Shown in pieces: positions 22,499 through 34,396 of a stretch of 64,000 nucleotides of DNA. The notes under the pieces were generated by a model. It was not told the origin of the DNA. It saw only the letters and a program-made list of their open reading frames with translations, and searched no databases. A program made the translations under genes and the position numbers. The number at the start of each line of letters is the position of its first letter. Positions within the stretch are counted from its first letter, which is position 1. Source of the stretch: an uncultured Pseudomonadales bacterium (GTDB lineage: Bacteria; Pseudomonadota; Gammaproteobacteria; Pseudomonadales; Azotimanducaceae); assembly GCA_958296025.1 (NCBI GenBank), contig OY282430.1, positions 2,418,001 through 2,482,000 on the forward strand, in the 5' to 3' direction.

Positions 22499-24439
22499 TC
22501 ATTCACTCTCCCAACCGTCAATGGCGGCAAGCAAGTTGCCCGCCTCAACCTCGTCCGGCATTCGCCAATCGCCCCTGGGGGATAGGCTGACGCTGCCCAC
22601 CTTGGGGCCGGCCGGCAGGGTGGTGCGCTTGAACTGTTGGCTGAAGAAGCGCTGGAAGAAGACGCGCAGCCAGCGGCGCACCTCGGTTGGCTGGTAGCGG
22701 CCGGCGAAGGCGAGGTTGGCGAGGGCGAAGATTTTTTCCGCGGAGCAGCCGTTGCGGACGTAGTGGTAAAGGAAGAAGTCGTGCAGCTCGTAGGGGCCGA
22801 TGATGGCTTCGGTGTGCTGGACCGGACCGTCCTTCCCAGTCCCCAGCAGCTCCGGGGAGATGGGCGTTGCCAGAACGCGATTCAACGCTGCCGCCAAATC
22901 GTCGCCGGCCCGATGGCGGGCGTACCAGCGCACTAGGTAGGACACCAAAGTCTTGGGCACGCCGGCGTTGACGTTGTAGCCGGCCATGTGGTCGGCGTTG
23001 TAGGTACACCAGCCGAGGGCCAACTCGGAAAGGTCGCCAGTGCCCACCAAGAGGCCGCCCACCTGGTTGGCGACGTTGAACAGCAACTGCGCCCGTTGCC
23101 GGGCCTGGGCGTTCTCGAACACCAGGTCGTCGTCCCCTTGATGATCCAGATCCCGCAGGTGCTGGGCGACGGCTGGGGAAATGGAGATCTCCCGCAGGGA
23201 TATGGCGGTGGCGCTGGCCAGGTCGGCCACCGTCGCCTGGGTGTGCTCCGAAGTCCCCGGCCCCGGCAAGCAGAGGCCATGTAGGTTCTGCGGGCCAAGG
23301 TCGCGGCGCTTGAGGGCGTCCAAGCTGACCAACAGGGCCAAGGTGGAGTCCAGCCCGCCGGAAAGGCCCAACACCAGCCGATCGACTTTCGCCGCCTGCA
23401 TCCGCCGTGCCAAGCCGACGCTCTGAATGGCGAGGATTTCCTGGGCGCGGGCGTCGAACACGGCCTCGTCGGCGGGCACGAAGGGATGGCGACGGACCTT
23501 GCGCAGCAGTTCGCCCAAGGGCGGCAGCGACGCCCTGAGCCGGCGCTGATGATGGCCGTGCGGCCGAGCCGAGGCGCTGAAGGTCTTGTTGCGCATCCGG
23601 TTGTGGCGCAGCCGCTCGAAGTCGAATTCCACCAACATTTCGGCGGCACCGGCGGCGAAGCGCTCGCTCTGCGCCAACAGGACGCCGTTCTCCGCCGCCA
23701 GCAGATGGCCGCCGAACACTAGGTCCTTAGTGGATTCGGTGATGCCGGCGCCAGCGTACAGATAGCCGCACACCCAACTACGGCTGGCCATGCGCACCAA
23801 GCTTTGGCGCTGCTCCGCCTTGGCCACCAGTTCGTTGCTGGCCGAGAGGTTCAACAACAATTCCGCGCCGCCTAGGCTGTGCCCGGCACCCGGCGGCTGC
23901 GGCGCCCAAAGGTCTTCGCAAAGCTCCACGGCAAAGCGGTAGTCGCCCATCTGAAAGATTTGGTTGGGGCAGACGCGGAAGACGCCGAGGGCCGAATCCA
24001 CCGCCAGATCCACCCCCCACCCCGAGGCGAACCAGCGCCGCTCGTAGAACTCTCCGTGGTTGGGGATGGCGATCTTGGGCACCATGCCGACGACGCGGCC
24101 GCCACTGATGATGGCGGCGCAGTTGAACAGGCGGCTGTCCGGGCTGACCCAAGGGGCGCCAACCACCGCGGTGATGGGGCTGCCGCACCCGGCGATTAAG
24201 GCCAGCGCCTCCTGGGCCTCGTTGAGCAGGCCGGCGTTGAAGAACAGATCCTCCGCGGTGTAGCCGGTGACGCTGAGCTCCGGGAATAGCGCCAGGGAGA
24301 CGCCTTTCCCGTGCAGCCGCTCGAGATGCCCGATCGCCTCGGCCGCATTGGCCAGCGGGTCGGCGATATGCACCACCGGCGCCACCGCCGCCGCCCGCAG
24401 GAAGCCGAACTTTGCGAAATCTAGGGTCTGTGTGGCCAT
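22499..24439 (-). CDS. nadE: Glutamine-dependent NAD+ synthase
   Basis: A 646-residue two-domain NadE. The N-terminal nitrilase-like glutaminase carries the Glu-Lys-Cys triad at about E54 (LFPELSVTGY), K122 (VPKIAIPNHG) and C174 (VELCEDLWAP). The C-terminal synthetase has the ATP pyrophosphatase loop LGLSGGLDSTLALLV near 357-371. It amidates nicotinic acid adenine dinucleotide using ammonia channelled from glutamine. Length and order are standard for the long form. It starts at the ATG at 24439 and is transcribed alone. Confidence 0.96.
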   Translation of the reverse strand: MATQTLDFAKFGFLRAAAVAPVVHIADPLANAAEAIGHLERLHGKGVSLALFPELSVTGYTAEDLFFNAGLLNEAQEALALIAGCGSPITAVVGAPWVSPDSRLFNCAAIISGGRVVGMVPKIAIPNHGEFYERRWFASGWGVDLAVDSALGVFRVCPNQIFQMGDYRFAVELCEDLWAPQPPGAGHSLGGAELLLNLSASNELVAKAEQRQSLVRMASRSWVCGYLYAGAGITESTKDLVFGGHLLAAENGVLLAQSERFAAGAAEMLVEFDFERLRHNRMRNKTFSASARPHGHHQRRLRASLPPLGELLRKVRRHPFVPADEAVFDARAQEILAIQSVGLARRMQAAKVDRLVLGLSGGLDSTLALLVSLDALKRRDLGPQNLHGLCLPGPGTSEHTQATVADLASATAISLREISISPAVAQHLRDLDHQGDDDLVFENAQARQRAQLLFNVANQVGGLLVGTGDLSELALGWCTYNADHMAGYNVNAGVPKTLVSYLVRWYARHRAGDDLAAALNRVLATPISPELLGTGKDGPVQHTEAIIGPYELHDFFLYHYVRNGCSAEKIFALANLAFAGRYQPTEVRRWLRVFFQRFFSQQFKRTTLPAGPKVGSVSLSPRGDWRMPDEVEAGNLLAAIDGWESE

Positions 24440-24643
24440 GCCGCTAGTTTACCCGCCCAAGGAACCTGCCCGTCAGCCATTCTGAACGAAGAACCGCGCC
24501 TGAAGGTCCTGCTCCTTGCTGTAGGCCGGCGCACTATCGGCCAAGCAGAGAAATCTGCGTTCCTGTGGGAGGATGCAGGCAGCGCCAAAGCGGCCTTTTC
24601 CTACGCAAATAAGCGCCTTTGTCTGCTACGATGCCTTCTGCGG

Positions 24644-25228
24644 ATGAGGCAGAGTCTCCGTTTTGCATTGGTGCGCAGGCCCGTCATGACCGCTGAATCC
24701 AACATGAAGACCAAGCTGCCAACTTGGCTGAACGGCCAAACAATCGCCATCCTGACCGTTGTCGTGGCGGTGGGCGCATTGATGCAAACGGGGTTCTACA
24801 ATCTGCGCACCGAAGTGCAGGCGGACATCGGCAGGCTGGAGGCTGGGCAAAGAACTCTGCGGGCCGAAGTACGGGCGGACATCGACAAACTGCAAGCCGG
24901 CCAGCAGGCCCTGCACACCGACCAACAAGCCCTGCGCACTGATGTGCTGGCGCAAATGGACAGGCTGCACACGGACTTGCGCACCGAGTTTCGCGCCGAC
25001 CTCAGTACTCTGAGGAACGACCTGAAGGCCGAGATCATCGACCTCCGGGAGGACGTGCGGCACTTGGACGCCCGGCTGCGCAGCGTGGAGGTCCGCTTGG
25101 AATCCATGGATATCCGCTTAGCGGCCGTCGAGGCCGCCCTGCCCTTTCTTGGTCGCGCCATCGCCGAGGCCCGGCCACGGCTTCCCCGCCCCCCTGCCCC
25201 GGGGGAGGTTGAGGACGACGGCGCCTAG
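24644..25228 (+). CDS. Membrane-anchored coiled-coil protein
   Basis: From the ATG at 24644 the frame gives 194 residues; a start at 24686 (MTAESNMKTK) would give 180. After a short basic stretch there is one transmembrane segment (TIAILTVVVAVGALMQTGF), then about 110 residues of heptad-rich, charged coiled coil (RTEVQADIGRLEAGQRTLRA and repeats of this kind), then a Pro-rich tail. I know no specific family; its build resembles DUF1640-like and apolipoprotein-like repeat proteins. The repeats (about 11 residues, RTDL/RAEV themes) suggest internal duplication. The function is unknown. Confidence 0.7.
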   Translation: MRQSLRFALVRRPVMTAESNMKTKLPTWLNGQTIAILTVVVAVGALMQTGFYNLRTEVQADIGRLEAGQRTLRAEVRADIDKLQAGQQALHTDQQALRTDVLAQMDRLHTDLRTEFRADLSTLRNDLKAEIIDLREDVRHLDARLRSVEVRLESMDIRLAAVEAALPFLGRAIAEARPRLPRPPAPGEVEDDGA

Positions 25229-25335
25229 CCTGCGCCAGCCGCTCAGCGGGCTGCGGGCAAAGGGCCCACCACATTGGCTTTTCTCCCCATAGCGTACACA
25301 ATTGCGCCTTCAGACCAACAAAAACTGAGACCGAC

Positions 25336-26454
25336 ATGAATTTTGAGTTCTCGGATGAGCAGAACCTGTTGCGCGATCAGGCGCGGGGATTCTTGGGCAC
25401 ACACTGTCCCATGAGCAAGGTGCGGGCGGTGCTGGATGGGGACGAGCCCACCGATAGGGCGCTGTGGGAAAAGATTGCCGAATTGGGGTGGACCGCCACC
25501 GCCATACCGGAGGAATTCGGCGGGCTGGGGCTCTCCTATTTGGAGTTGGCGGTCATCGCCGAGGAGTTGGGCCGGGCGGTTGCGCCTGTGCCCTTTTCAT
25601 CCTCCGTGTATCTGGCCACCGAGGCCCTGCTGCTGACCGGCAGCAGGGCGCAGAAGGAGAAATGGCTGCCGAAGCTGGCCGGCGGTGAGACCATCGGCGC
25701 CTTCGCCATGGCCGAAGGGCCAGGGCGCACCACGGCGACGAATCTGCAGACGACGGCGGATGGCGGCGTTCTGAACGGTGCCAAGGCGGCCGTCGCCGAT
25801 GGCGACGTGGCGGACATCGCAGTGGTGGTCAGCAAGGCCGACGGCGGCGCTGGGGCCAGCCTCAGCTTGGTCGAATTGAACGCCGACGGGGTGTCCATCC
25901 AACCGCAGCGCACCTTGGATTTCTCCCGCAGTCACGCCCGGCTGGAATTCACCGACACTCCGGCGGAACCTCTTGGCCCGCCTGGGCAGGGCTGGGCCTT
26001 GGTGGAGAAGTTGTTGGACCGGGCAGCGGTGCTGTTCGCTTGGGAACAGGTGGGCGGGGCGGAGGCGGCCTTGGAGATGGCCAAGGCGTACGCCCTGGGC
26101 CGCTACGCCTTCGGGCGGCCCATCGCCTCCTACCAAGCCATCAAGCACAAGCTGGCGCACGCCTATGTGAAGAACACCCTAGCCCGTTCCAACGGCTACT
26201 ACGGGGCCTGGGCGTTGAACGCCAACGCGCCGGAACTGCCCCTGGCCGCCGCCACCGCCCGGGTTTCCGCCAGCCAAGCCTATTACTACGCCTCCAAGGA
26301 GAACATCCAGACCCACGGCGGCATGGGCTACACCTGGGAATTCGACTGTCAGTTCCACTACCGGCGGGCCAAGCTGCTTTCCGTGAACATCGGCAGCGAA
26401 GTGCAATGGCAGGACAAGCTGGTGCGGGCGTTGGAGCAGAGCAACGCCGCGTAG
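25336..26454 (+). CDS. Acyl-CoA dehydrogenase
   Basis: A 372-residue acyl-CoA dehydrogenase-fold flavoprotein. ELGWTATAIPEEFGGLGLSY is the N-terminal helical domain, GAFAMAEGPGRTTATNLQTT the FAD/substrate strand, and YALGRYAFGRPIASYQAIKH with HGGMGYTWEFDCQFHYRRAK the C-terminal helices. The catalytic base position is not certain from reading. It is probably one half of a two-subunit enzyme with the gene 200 bases downstream, as in heteromeric steroid or cholesterol side-chain dehydrogenases (FadE26-FadE27-like). The substrate is unknown. Confidence 0.93.
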   Translation: MNFEFSDEQNLLRDQARGFLGTHCPMSKVRAVLDGDEPTDRALWEKIAELGWTATAIPEEFGGLGLSYLELAVIAEELGRAVAPVPFSSSVYLATEALLLTGSRAQKEKWLPKLAGGETIGAFAMAEGPGRTTATNLQTTADGGVLNGAKAAVADGDVADIAVVVSKADGGAGASLSLVELNADGVSIQPQRTLDFSRSHARLEFTDTPAEPLGPPGQGWALVEKLLDRAAVLFAWEQVGGAEAALEMAKAYALGRYAFGRPIASYQAIKHKLAHAYVKNTLARSNGYYGAWALNANAPELPLAAATARVSASQAYYYASKENIQTHGGMGYTWEFDCQFHYRRAKLLSVNIGSEVQWQDKLVRALEQSNAA

Positions 26455-26654
26455 GCGCAGGGGCCGCGGCCAACTTGCAGGCAAGGATAAGGGACGCATG
26501 GCCGGGGCTTTGCGGATCATGCGGGCGGTGCGCCAGACGCGCTCCGTTTGGCAGCCCAGCGCTGGTTTTCGTTCTTCGGCATTTGGAGGCTTCCGCCAGA
26601 CGCGGATATTCATCGAGAATCGGGAAATCACGGAATTGCAACAGAGGACAACGC

Positions 26655-27869
26655 ATGGACTTCAACGACACCCCAGCCGAAGCCGCCTTCCGCTCCGAAG
26701 CGCGGAGCTGGCTGCAGGACAACGCGCCCACGGCGGAGGAGCTCGGCGGCTTAGGCTTCATTGAGCAGGCCAAGCTGTGGCAGAAGCGCAAGTTCGACGC
26801 CGGCTGGGCCTGCATCCGCTGGCCCAAGGAATACGGCGGGCGCGGCGCCACCGCCATCGAGCAGGTCATCTGGAACCAGGAGGAGAGCAAGTACCCCAAC
26901 CTGCCCGGCACCGTCTTCAGCATCGGCCAAGGCATGGCCGCGCCCACCCTGATGGCTTGGGCCACGGAGGAGCAAAAGCGGCGTTACGTGCCAAGATTGG
27001 CAAGCGGCGAGGACATCTGGTGTCAGCTGTTCAGCGAGCCGGCCGGCGGTTCGGACCTGGCGGCCCTGCGCACCAAGGCGGACAAGGACGGCGATGACTG
27101 GATCATCAACGGCCAGAAGATCTGGACTTCCGGCGCCCACTATTCGGACTACGGCATCCTGGTGGTGCGCACGGACCCGAACGTGCCCAAGCACAAGGGG
27201 CTGACTTACTTCTTCCTGAACATGAGATCCCCAGGGGTCGAGACCAAGCCCATCAAGCAGCTCTCCGGGGATTCCAACTTCAACGAGGTCTATTTCACGG
27301 ACGTGCGCATCCCGGACAGCCAACGCCTCGGCGCCGTAGGGCAAGGCTGGCAGGTCTCCATCACCACCCTGATGAACGAGCGCCTTTCCATCGGCGGCGG
27401 CAACGCAGGGGGAGACTTCAAGGCCCTGCTGCGGCTGGCGCAGACCCTCACCCTAGACGACAGGCCAGCCATCGAAAACCCCGCCGTGCGGGCCAAGATC
27501 GCGGACTGGCACTGCCAGCGGGCCGGTCTGAAGTACACCGGCTACCGCGCCTTGAGCGCCGTCTCCCGGGGGGAGACACCGGGGCCGGAGAACTCCATCG
27601 GCAAGCTCGTGGGGGCGCCCATGACCCAAGACATGGCTTCCTTCGCCATGGACCTGATGGAGATGTCCGGCGCCGTCTGGGACGAGGACTTCTCCCCGGA
27701 CGGCGGTTTGTTCCAAGACATGTACATGGCCATCCCCGGCCTGCGCATCGCCGGCGGCACCGACGAGATCATGGCCAACATCATCGCCGAGCGAGTGCTT
27801 GGGATGCCTCAGGAGCCACGGCTGGACAAGGGCATTCCGTTCAACGAGGTGCCTACCGGGTCTGGTTGA
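26655..27869 (+). CDS. Acyl-CoA dehydrogenase, partner of the preceding gene
   Basis: A 404-residue acyl-CoA dehydrogenase starting at the ATG at 26655 (MDFNDTPAEAAFRSEARSWL). KEYGGRGATAIEQVIWNQEE, FSEPAGGSDLAALRTKA, GQKIWTSGAHYSDYGILVVR and PGLRIAGGTDEIMANIIAER are the family blocks; the last binds FAD across the dimer interface. Tandem arrangement of a short and a long paralogue with the same polarity suggests an alpha2-beta2 enzyme acting on bulky acyl-CoA. The 200-base gap between them holds no gene that I can see. It converges with the D-aminoacylase-like gene. Confidence 0.93.
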   Translation: MDFNDTPAEAAFRSEARSWLQDNAPTAEELGGLGFIEQAKLWQKRKFDAGWACIRWPKEYGGRGATAIEQVIWNQEESKYPNLPGTVFSIGQGMAAPTLMAWATEEQKRRYVPRLASGEDIWCQLFSEPAGGSDLAALRTKADKDGDDWIINGQKIWTSGAHYSDYGILVVRTDPNVPKHKGLTYFFLNMRSPGVETKPIKQLSGDSNFNEVYFTDVRIPDSQRLGAVGQGWQVSITTLMNERLSIGGGNAGGDFKALLRLAQTLTLDDRPAIENPAVRAKIADWHCQRAGLKYTGYRALSAVSRGETPGPENSIGKLVGAPMTQDMASFAMDLMEMSGAVWDEDFSPDGGLFQDMYMAIPGLRIAGGTDEIMANIIAERVLGMPQEPRLDKGIPFNEVPTGSG

Positions 27870-27900
27870 GGAGGCTGTTCAACGCAACGAAAAGAACGCC

Positions 27901-29511
27901 CTAACGCCAGCCCGTCCAGCCGGGGCCGCGGACGAAGCGGCCTGGAAATGCGCCGGTGTGTTCGCCCTCGGCCAACACCTGTTGGCCGTTGACGAAGACG
28001 TGGTGGACGCCGGTGGCGTATCGGTGGGGTTCGGCAAAGGTGGCGTGGTCTTGGATGCGGTTAGGGTCGAAGATCACTAGGTCGGCGAAGTGGCCGGGCT
28101 TGAGTTCGCCGCGCCCGCGCAGGCGCAGGTTGCTGGCCGGCAGCTTGGTGAGCTTATGGATGGCCGCCTCCAAGGACAGCACCCGTTCGTCGCGGACGTA
28201 CTTGGCGAGCAGGCGGGCGAAGTTGCCGTAGGTTCGAGGGTGGGCGCTGGCCTTGAGGTTGCGGCCCTCGGCGGCGATGGAGCGGGCGTCGGAGCAGAAG
28301 CTCACCCAGGGCAGGGCGACGCCCTTGGCGACGTTCTCCTCGGACATCAGGAAATACACCGCCTTGACTTGGCTGCCGTCCTCGACCACTAGGTCCATGG
28401 CGGCTTCCTCGGGCGTGGTGCCCCGCAACTTGGCAACTTCGGCTAGGGTTTTGCCCAAGTAGGCGCGCAGGCGCTCGTTGCGAAAGCCCGTCAACAAGAC
28501 GCCTTCGGCGCCGGCGGCAAGCAGCAGGTTCTCCCAATCGTCCGCAGGGGCGGCCATCTCCACCGCGAGGCGGGCGCGGATTTCGGGGTTGCGCAGGCGC
28601 TGCGCCCAAGCCTCGAAACCACCCTCCTGCACCCAGGGCGGCATGGCGGCATCCAGCCCGGTGGCGCCGGCGGTGTAGGTGTACATGTTGGCGGTGACGC
28701 CAAGGCCCCGAGCGCGAGCCTGCTCCACGCGGGCGACCAGCGCATCAAACTTATCCCAATTCCCGGCGCCGGCCATCTTCAGGTGGTGGATTTCCGCCCG
28801 GGCGCCGCTGATCTCCGCAATTTCGATCAGTTCGTCAACGGCTTCGAGCAGCCGGTCGCTCTCGCTGCGCAGGTGGGAGGCGTACAGGCCGCCAAATTCA
28901 GCGGCGGCCTGGGCCAACGCAGTCAACTCCGCGGTGTCCGCATAGGCGGCCGGTGCGTAGATGAGGGCCGCGCCGACGCCGAGGGCGCCTTGCGCCATGG
29001 CGATGCGCACCAAGCCCTGCATGTCGGCCAGTTGCCGGGCCGTTGGCCGCCGGTTTGCGTAGCCCAGCGCATGTATGCGCAGCGTGGTGGCGCCGACGAA
29101 GGAGGCGACGTTGGGGGAAATGCCCTTGCCTTCCAAGCGCTCCAAAAACCCGCCCAAGGTGGTCCAGTCCACATCGAACCCAGTGCCTTCGCCGGCCATC
29201 GCCCGCCGCATGTCGGCGTTGAGCGGCCCCATGGAGTGGCCTTCGCCAAAGACCTCCAGAGTGACCCCTTGGCGGATGTCGCTGAGGCTGCGGCCGTCGA
29301 GCATCAGCGGCACCGCCGCCCAGCTGAGCATGTTGATGAAGCCAGGCGCGACAGCCAACCCGCCAGCGTCGATCACCCGCCGGCCCTTGGCGGCTTCGAG
29401 ACCGCCGATCAAGGCGATGCGGTCGTCCCGAATGGCGAGGTCGGCGGCGTAGGGCGGATTGCCGCCGCCATCGTAGATCAACCCCGATTTGATGATGCAG
29501 TCGTAGCTCAT
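27901..29511 (-). CDS. N-acyl-D-amino-acid deacylase family amidohydrolase
   Basis: A 536-residue amidohydrolase. The N-terminal KSGLIYDGGGNPPYAADLAI and VIDAGGLAVAPGFINML blocks are those of D-aminoacylases. The position that normally reads GFIDxHTHxD here reads GFINMLSWAAVPLMLDGRS, so the HxH pair is missing; I recall a subgroup of annotated deacylases with this same feature. HHLKMAGAGNWDKFDALV and the C-terminal LRGRGELKPGHFADLVIFDP are conserved. If catalysis persists it would use a single metal held by later ligands. The ATG at 29511 fits. Confidence 0.85.
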   Translation of the reverse strand: MSYDCIIKSGLIYDGGGNPPYAADLAIRDDRIALIGGLEAAKGRRVIDAGGLAVAPGFINMLSWAAVPLMLDGRSLSDIRQGVTLEVFGEGHSMGPLNADMRRAMAGEGTGFDVDWTTLGGFLERLEGKGISPNVASFVGATTLRIHALGYANRRPTARQLADMQGLVRIAMAQGALGVGAALIYAPAAYADTAELTALAQAAAEFGGLYASHLRSESDRLLEAVDELIEIAEISGARAEIHHLKMAGAGNWDKFDALVARVEQARARGLGVTANMYTYTAGATGLDAAMPPWVQEGGFEAWAQRLRNPEIRARLAVEMAAPADDWENLLLAAGAEGVLLTGFRNERLRAYLGKTLAEVAKLRGTTPEEAAMDLVVEDGSQVKAVYFLMSEENVAKGVALPWVSFCSDARSIAAEGRNLKASAHPRTYGNFARLLAKYVRDERVLSLEAAIHKLTKLPASNLRLRGRGELKPGHFADLVIFDPNRIQDHATFAEPHRYATGVHHVFVNGQQVLAEGEHTGAFPGRFVRGPGWTGWR

Positions 29512-29909
29512 GCTGGCCGTTCAAGAGGTTCGCCAAGACCCAACTGGCGCGCAGGCCGCCCCACACCGGCAAATCCGACAGGCGGCCGCCAACCCCCATC
29601 TTAATCGCGTGGGGAAACCGCTCCATTGTAGGTCAATGGGGCAAGCCAAGCCTCGGCTAACACGGCAGGCCGCACTCGCGGAAAAGCGATGCCGGCGAGC
29701 GGTCTGAGGGTGGGCGCCGGACGCTGCTTTTCTTGTCACCGCCCAAGCCGGCTGCCTTGTCGGGTTTCCCCAACGGTCATGAAAGGCCGCTAACATGGCG
29801 ACACATTGCACAACCCACCGCCCATGCAAAACAAGATGGATTGAGGCATCCTTTTCCATCATCAATCGGCACCGGCGATTTGGGGATGGCCCCGTTTGGA
29901 GGAGAACCC
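29512..29909. other. Intergenic region, no gene seen
   Basis: About 400 bases between divergent genes. No convincing frame, RNA or mobile element is seen. Near its right end GGAGGAG (29898-29904) is the ribosome site of the next gene. Confidence 0.45.
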
Positions 29910-29912
29910 TTG
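29898..29912 (+). promoter_or_regulatory. Ribosome site that selects a TTG start
   Basis: GGAGGAG at 29898-29904 lies five bases before TTG at 29910. Family similarity of the serine hydrolase begins exactly at this codon (LEIHGFC), whereas the in-frame ATGs upstream lie before any homology. Confidence 0.7.
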
Positions 29913-31034
29913 GAAATTCACGGCTTCTGCAACCCCCAATTCGCCGGCGTGCGGAAGGTGTTTGCGGAGAACTTTGCGCAGCGCGGCGACGTGGGGGCGT
30001 CGGTGGCGGTCAGCTTGGCGGGGGAGATGGTGGTGGATCTCTGGGCCGGCCACCGGGACCGCAAGCGCACCCTGCCTTGGCAGCGGGACACCATTGTCAA
30101 CGTCTATTCCACCACCAAGACCATGGCGGCGCTGACCCTCCTGCTGCTGGTGGACCGGGGCGAACTGGACCTGTACGCTCCGGTCAAGACCTATTGGCCG
30201 GAGTTTGCGCAAAACGGCAAGGACGGGGTGCAGGTGCGGCATTTCCTCAGCCACTCCGCCGGCCTCTCCGGCATGGACGAACCCATGTCCGAAGAGGACG
30301 TTTACGACTGGGAGAAGATGACCGCCGCCCTGGCCCGCCAAGCGCCTTGGTGGGAACCCGGCACCCGCAGCGGCTACCACGCCATCACCCAAGGGCACCT
30401 GATCGGCGAGGTGGTGCGGCGCATCACCGGCCAGACCCTCGGCGCTTTCTTCCGCCGGGAACTGGCGGAACCCTTGGGCGCGGACTTCCACATCGGCATC
30501 GGCCCGGAGCATGATCAGCGCATCGGCCAGTTGGTTCCGCCCAAGCCGGCGCCGGGCGGCCAAGCGGCGCCGGGTTCCATCGCCGCCCGTACCTTCGCCA
30601 ACCCTTCCATACTCGCCAAGGCCGCCGCCAGCAGAGCTTGGCGGGCGGCGGAAATTCCCGCCGCCAATGGCCACGGCAACGCCCGCTCCGTGGTGGCGGT
30701 GCAGACTCTGGCCGCCAATCTGGGCAGCGCCAACGGCAAACGGCTGATGTCCGAAGCCGGATGCCGAGCGATCTTCGACGCGCAAACCTTCGGCAAGGAC
30801 TTAGTGCTGGGCGTCCCGATCAAGTTCGGCATGGGCTACGGCATCACCACGGACTTGCTGCCCATGGGCCCCAACGAGCACATCGCCTATTGGGGCGGCT
30901 GGGGCGGCTCCACAGCAGTGCTCGACCAGGACGCCCGAATGTGCGTTTCCTATGTGATGAACCGCATGGAGAGCAGCCTGATGGGCGATCTGCGCGGCTT
31001 CAAGCTGCTACAGGCGGCGCACAGGTCCTTGTGA
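29910..31034 (+). CDS. Serine hydrolase, beta-lactamase class C/EstB family
   Basis: A 374-residue enzyme of the beta-lactamase-related esterase group. The nucleophile motif SxxK is STTK at residues 67-70. FGDVGASVAV-like strand, HFLSHSAGLSGMDEPMSEED and the C-terminal YWGGWGGSTAVLDQDAR complete the fold. It has no signal peptide, so it is a cytosolic esterase rather than a beta-lactamase. I place the start at TTG 29910 because of the strong ribosome site there. The substrate is unknown. It is convergent with the coxM-like gene. Confidence 0.87.
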   Translation: MEIHGFCNPQFAGVRKVFAENFAQRGDVGASVAVSLAGEMVVDLWAGHRDRKRTLPWQRDTIVNVYSTTKTMAALTLLLLVDRGELDLYAPVKTYWPEFAQNGKDGVQVRHFLSHSAGLSGMDEPMSEEDVYDWEKMTAALARQAPWWEPGTRSGYHAITQGHLIGEVVRRITGQTLGAFFRRELAEPLGADFHIGIGPEHDQRIGQLVPPKPAPGGQAAPGSIAARTFANPSILAKAAASRAWRAAEIPAANGHGNARSVVAVQTLAANLGSANGKRLMSEAGCRAIFDAQTFGKDLVLGVPIKFGMGYGITTDLLPMGPNEHIAYWGGWGGSTAVLDQDARMCVSYVMNRMESSLMGDLRGFKLLQAAHRSL

Positions 31035-31098
31035 GCATGCGCTTAGCCCGGCGCAGAGAGAGGACCACCCGATGGGAGCTTGCTTAGGCGACGGCGCA

Positions 31099-31899
31099 TT
31101 AGGGGTCGAACAGGTCCCTCACCGCCCGCATCGCCATCACTTTGACGAGCTGGGCGCGGTATTCGGCGGAGGCGTACAGGTCGCGGTTGAAATCCTCGTG
31201 CGGAATCTCCACTCGATCCAAGGCATCCGGGCTTAGGCTGGCGTTCAGGGCTTCCTCAAGGCCATGCGCCCGGAAGGCGCAGGGGCCGGCGCCGGTGACA
31301 CCGACGCGCACACCGTCGTCGAATTCGGCCACCATCACGCCGACCACGGCGTAGCGGGACGCCGGATTGGGGAACTTCCGGTACGCGGCCCGGCGTGGCC
31401 TAGGGAACTCCAGCGCTCTAATGACTTCGCCATGGTCGAGGGCCGTCTCGAAGAAGGCTTGGAAAAAGTCCTCCGCGGCGATGGCCCGCTGGTCGGTATG
31501 CACAGTGGCGCCCAAGGCCAGCACCGCCGCCGGATAGTCCGCCGCCGGGTCGTTGTTGGCCAGGGAACCGCCGAGGGTGCCGAGGTTGCGCACCTGGGCG
31601 TCGCCGATCCGTCCGGCCAAGCGCGCCAGGGCGGGGATGGCCGAGCGCACCGCAGCCGATTCCGCCACCTGCGCATGGCGGGTGAAGGCGCCGATTCGGA
31701 TCGCGCCGTCGGCCGCTTGGATGCCGCTGAGTTCGGCAATGCCCGACAGGTCAATCAGGTCGCTCGGTGCAGACAACCGTTGCTGCATGGCCGGAATCAG
31801 GGTCTGGCCGCCGGACAGGTAAACCGGCTCATCCGCCTGCCGATGGAGGGCCGCCGCCTCCGTCAAAGTGGAGGGTTTGAGGTAGTTGAACGGCTGCAT
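31099..31899 (-). CDS. coxM: Molybdenum hydroxylase FAD subunit (CoxM-like)
   Basis: A 266-residue FAD-binding medium subunit of the xanthine dehydrogenase/CO dehydrogenase superfamily. YLSGGQTLIPAMQQRL is the FAD pyrophosphate region, and TLGGSLANNDPAADYPAAVL the second FAD motif. It passes electrons from the iron-sulfur subunit to an acceptor. It is last in an S-L-M order, separated from the large subunit by 142 bases, unlike the tightly overlapping S and L genes. The symbol denotes subunit type only, since CO oxidation is not implied. Confidence 0.9.
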   Translation of the reverse strand: MQPFNYLKPSTLTEAAALHRQADEPVYLSGGQTLIPAMQQRLSAPSDLIDLSGIAELSGIQAADGAIRIGAFTRHAQVAESAAVRSAIPALARLAGRIGDAQVRNLGTLGGSLANNDPAADYPAAVLALGATVHTDQRAIAAEDFFQAFFETALDHGEVIRALEFPRPRRAAYRKFPNPASRYAVVGVMVAEFDDGVRVGVTGAGPCAFRAHGLEEALNASLSPDALDRVEIPHEDFNRDLYASAEYRAQLVKVMAMRAVRDLFDP

Positions 31900-32041
31900 C
31901 TACGAAACCTCCTCGGTAACCCTTCGATGCCGCGCCTCGCCCTGCTTCAAGACGGCAAGCGTCGGCTGGCACCGCAAGTTCCTTCCGGCAACCCGCTCGC
32001 GCAGCCCATTCGCCTCAGCCGGGGCGTTGGGTTCCCGAAAG

Positions 32042-34388
<2,347 letters not shown>

Positions 34389-34396
<8 letters not shown>

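Noticed and set aside
29733-29909. Upstream ATG starts of the serine hydrolase
   Set aside because: The residues before LEIHGFC have no family similarity, and the strong GGAGGAG site lies just before the TTG at 29910.
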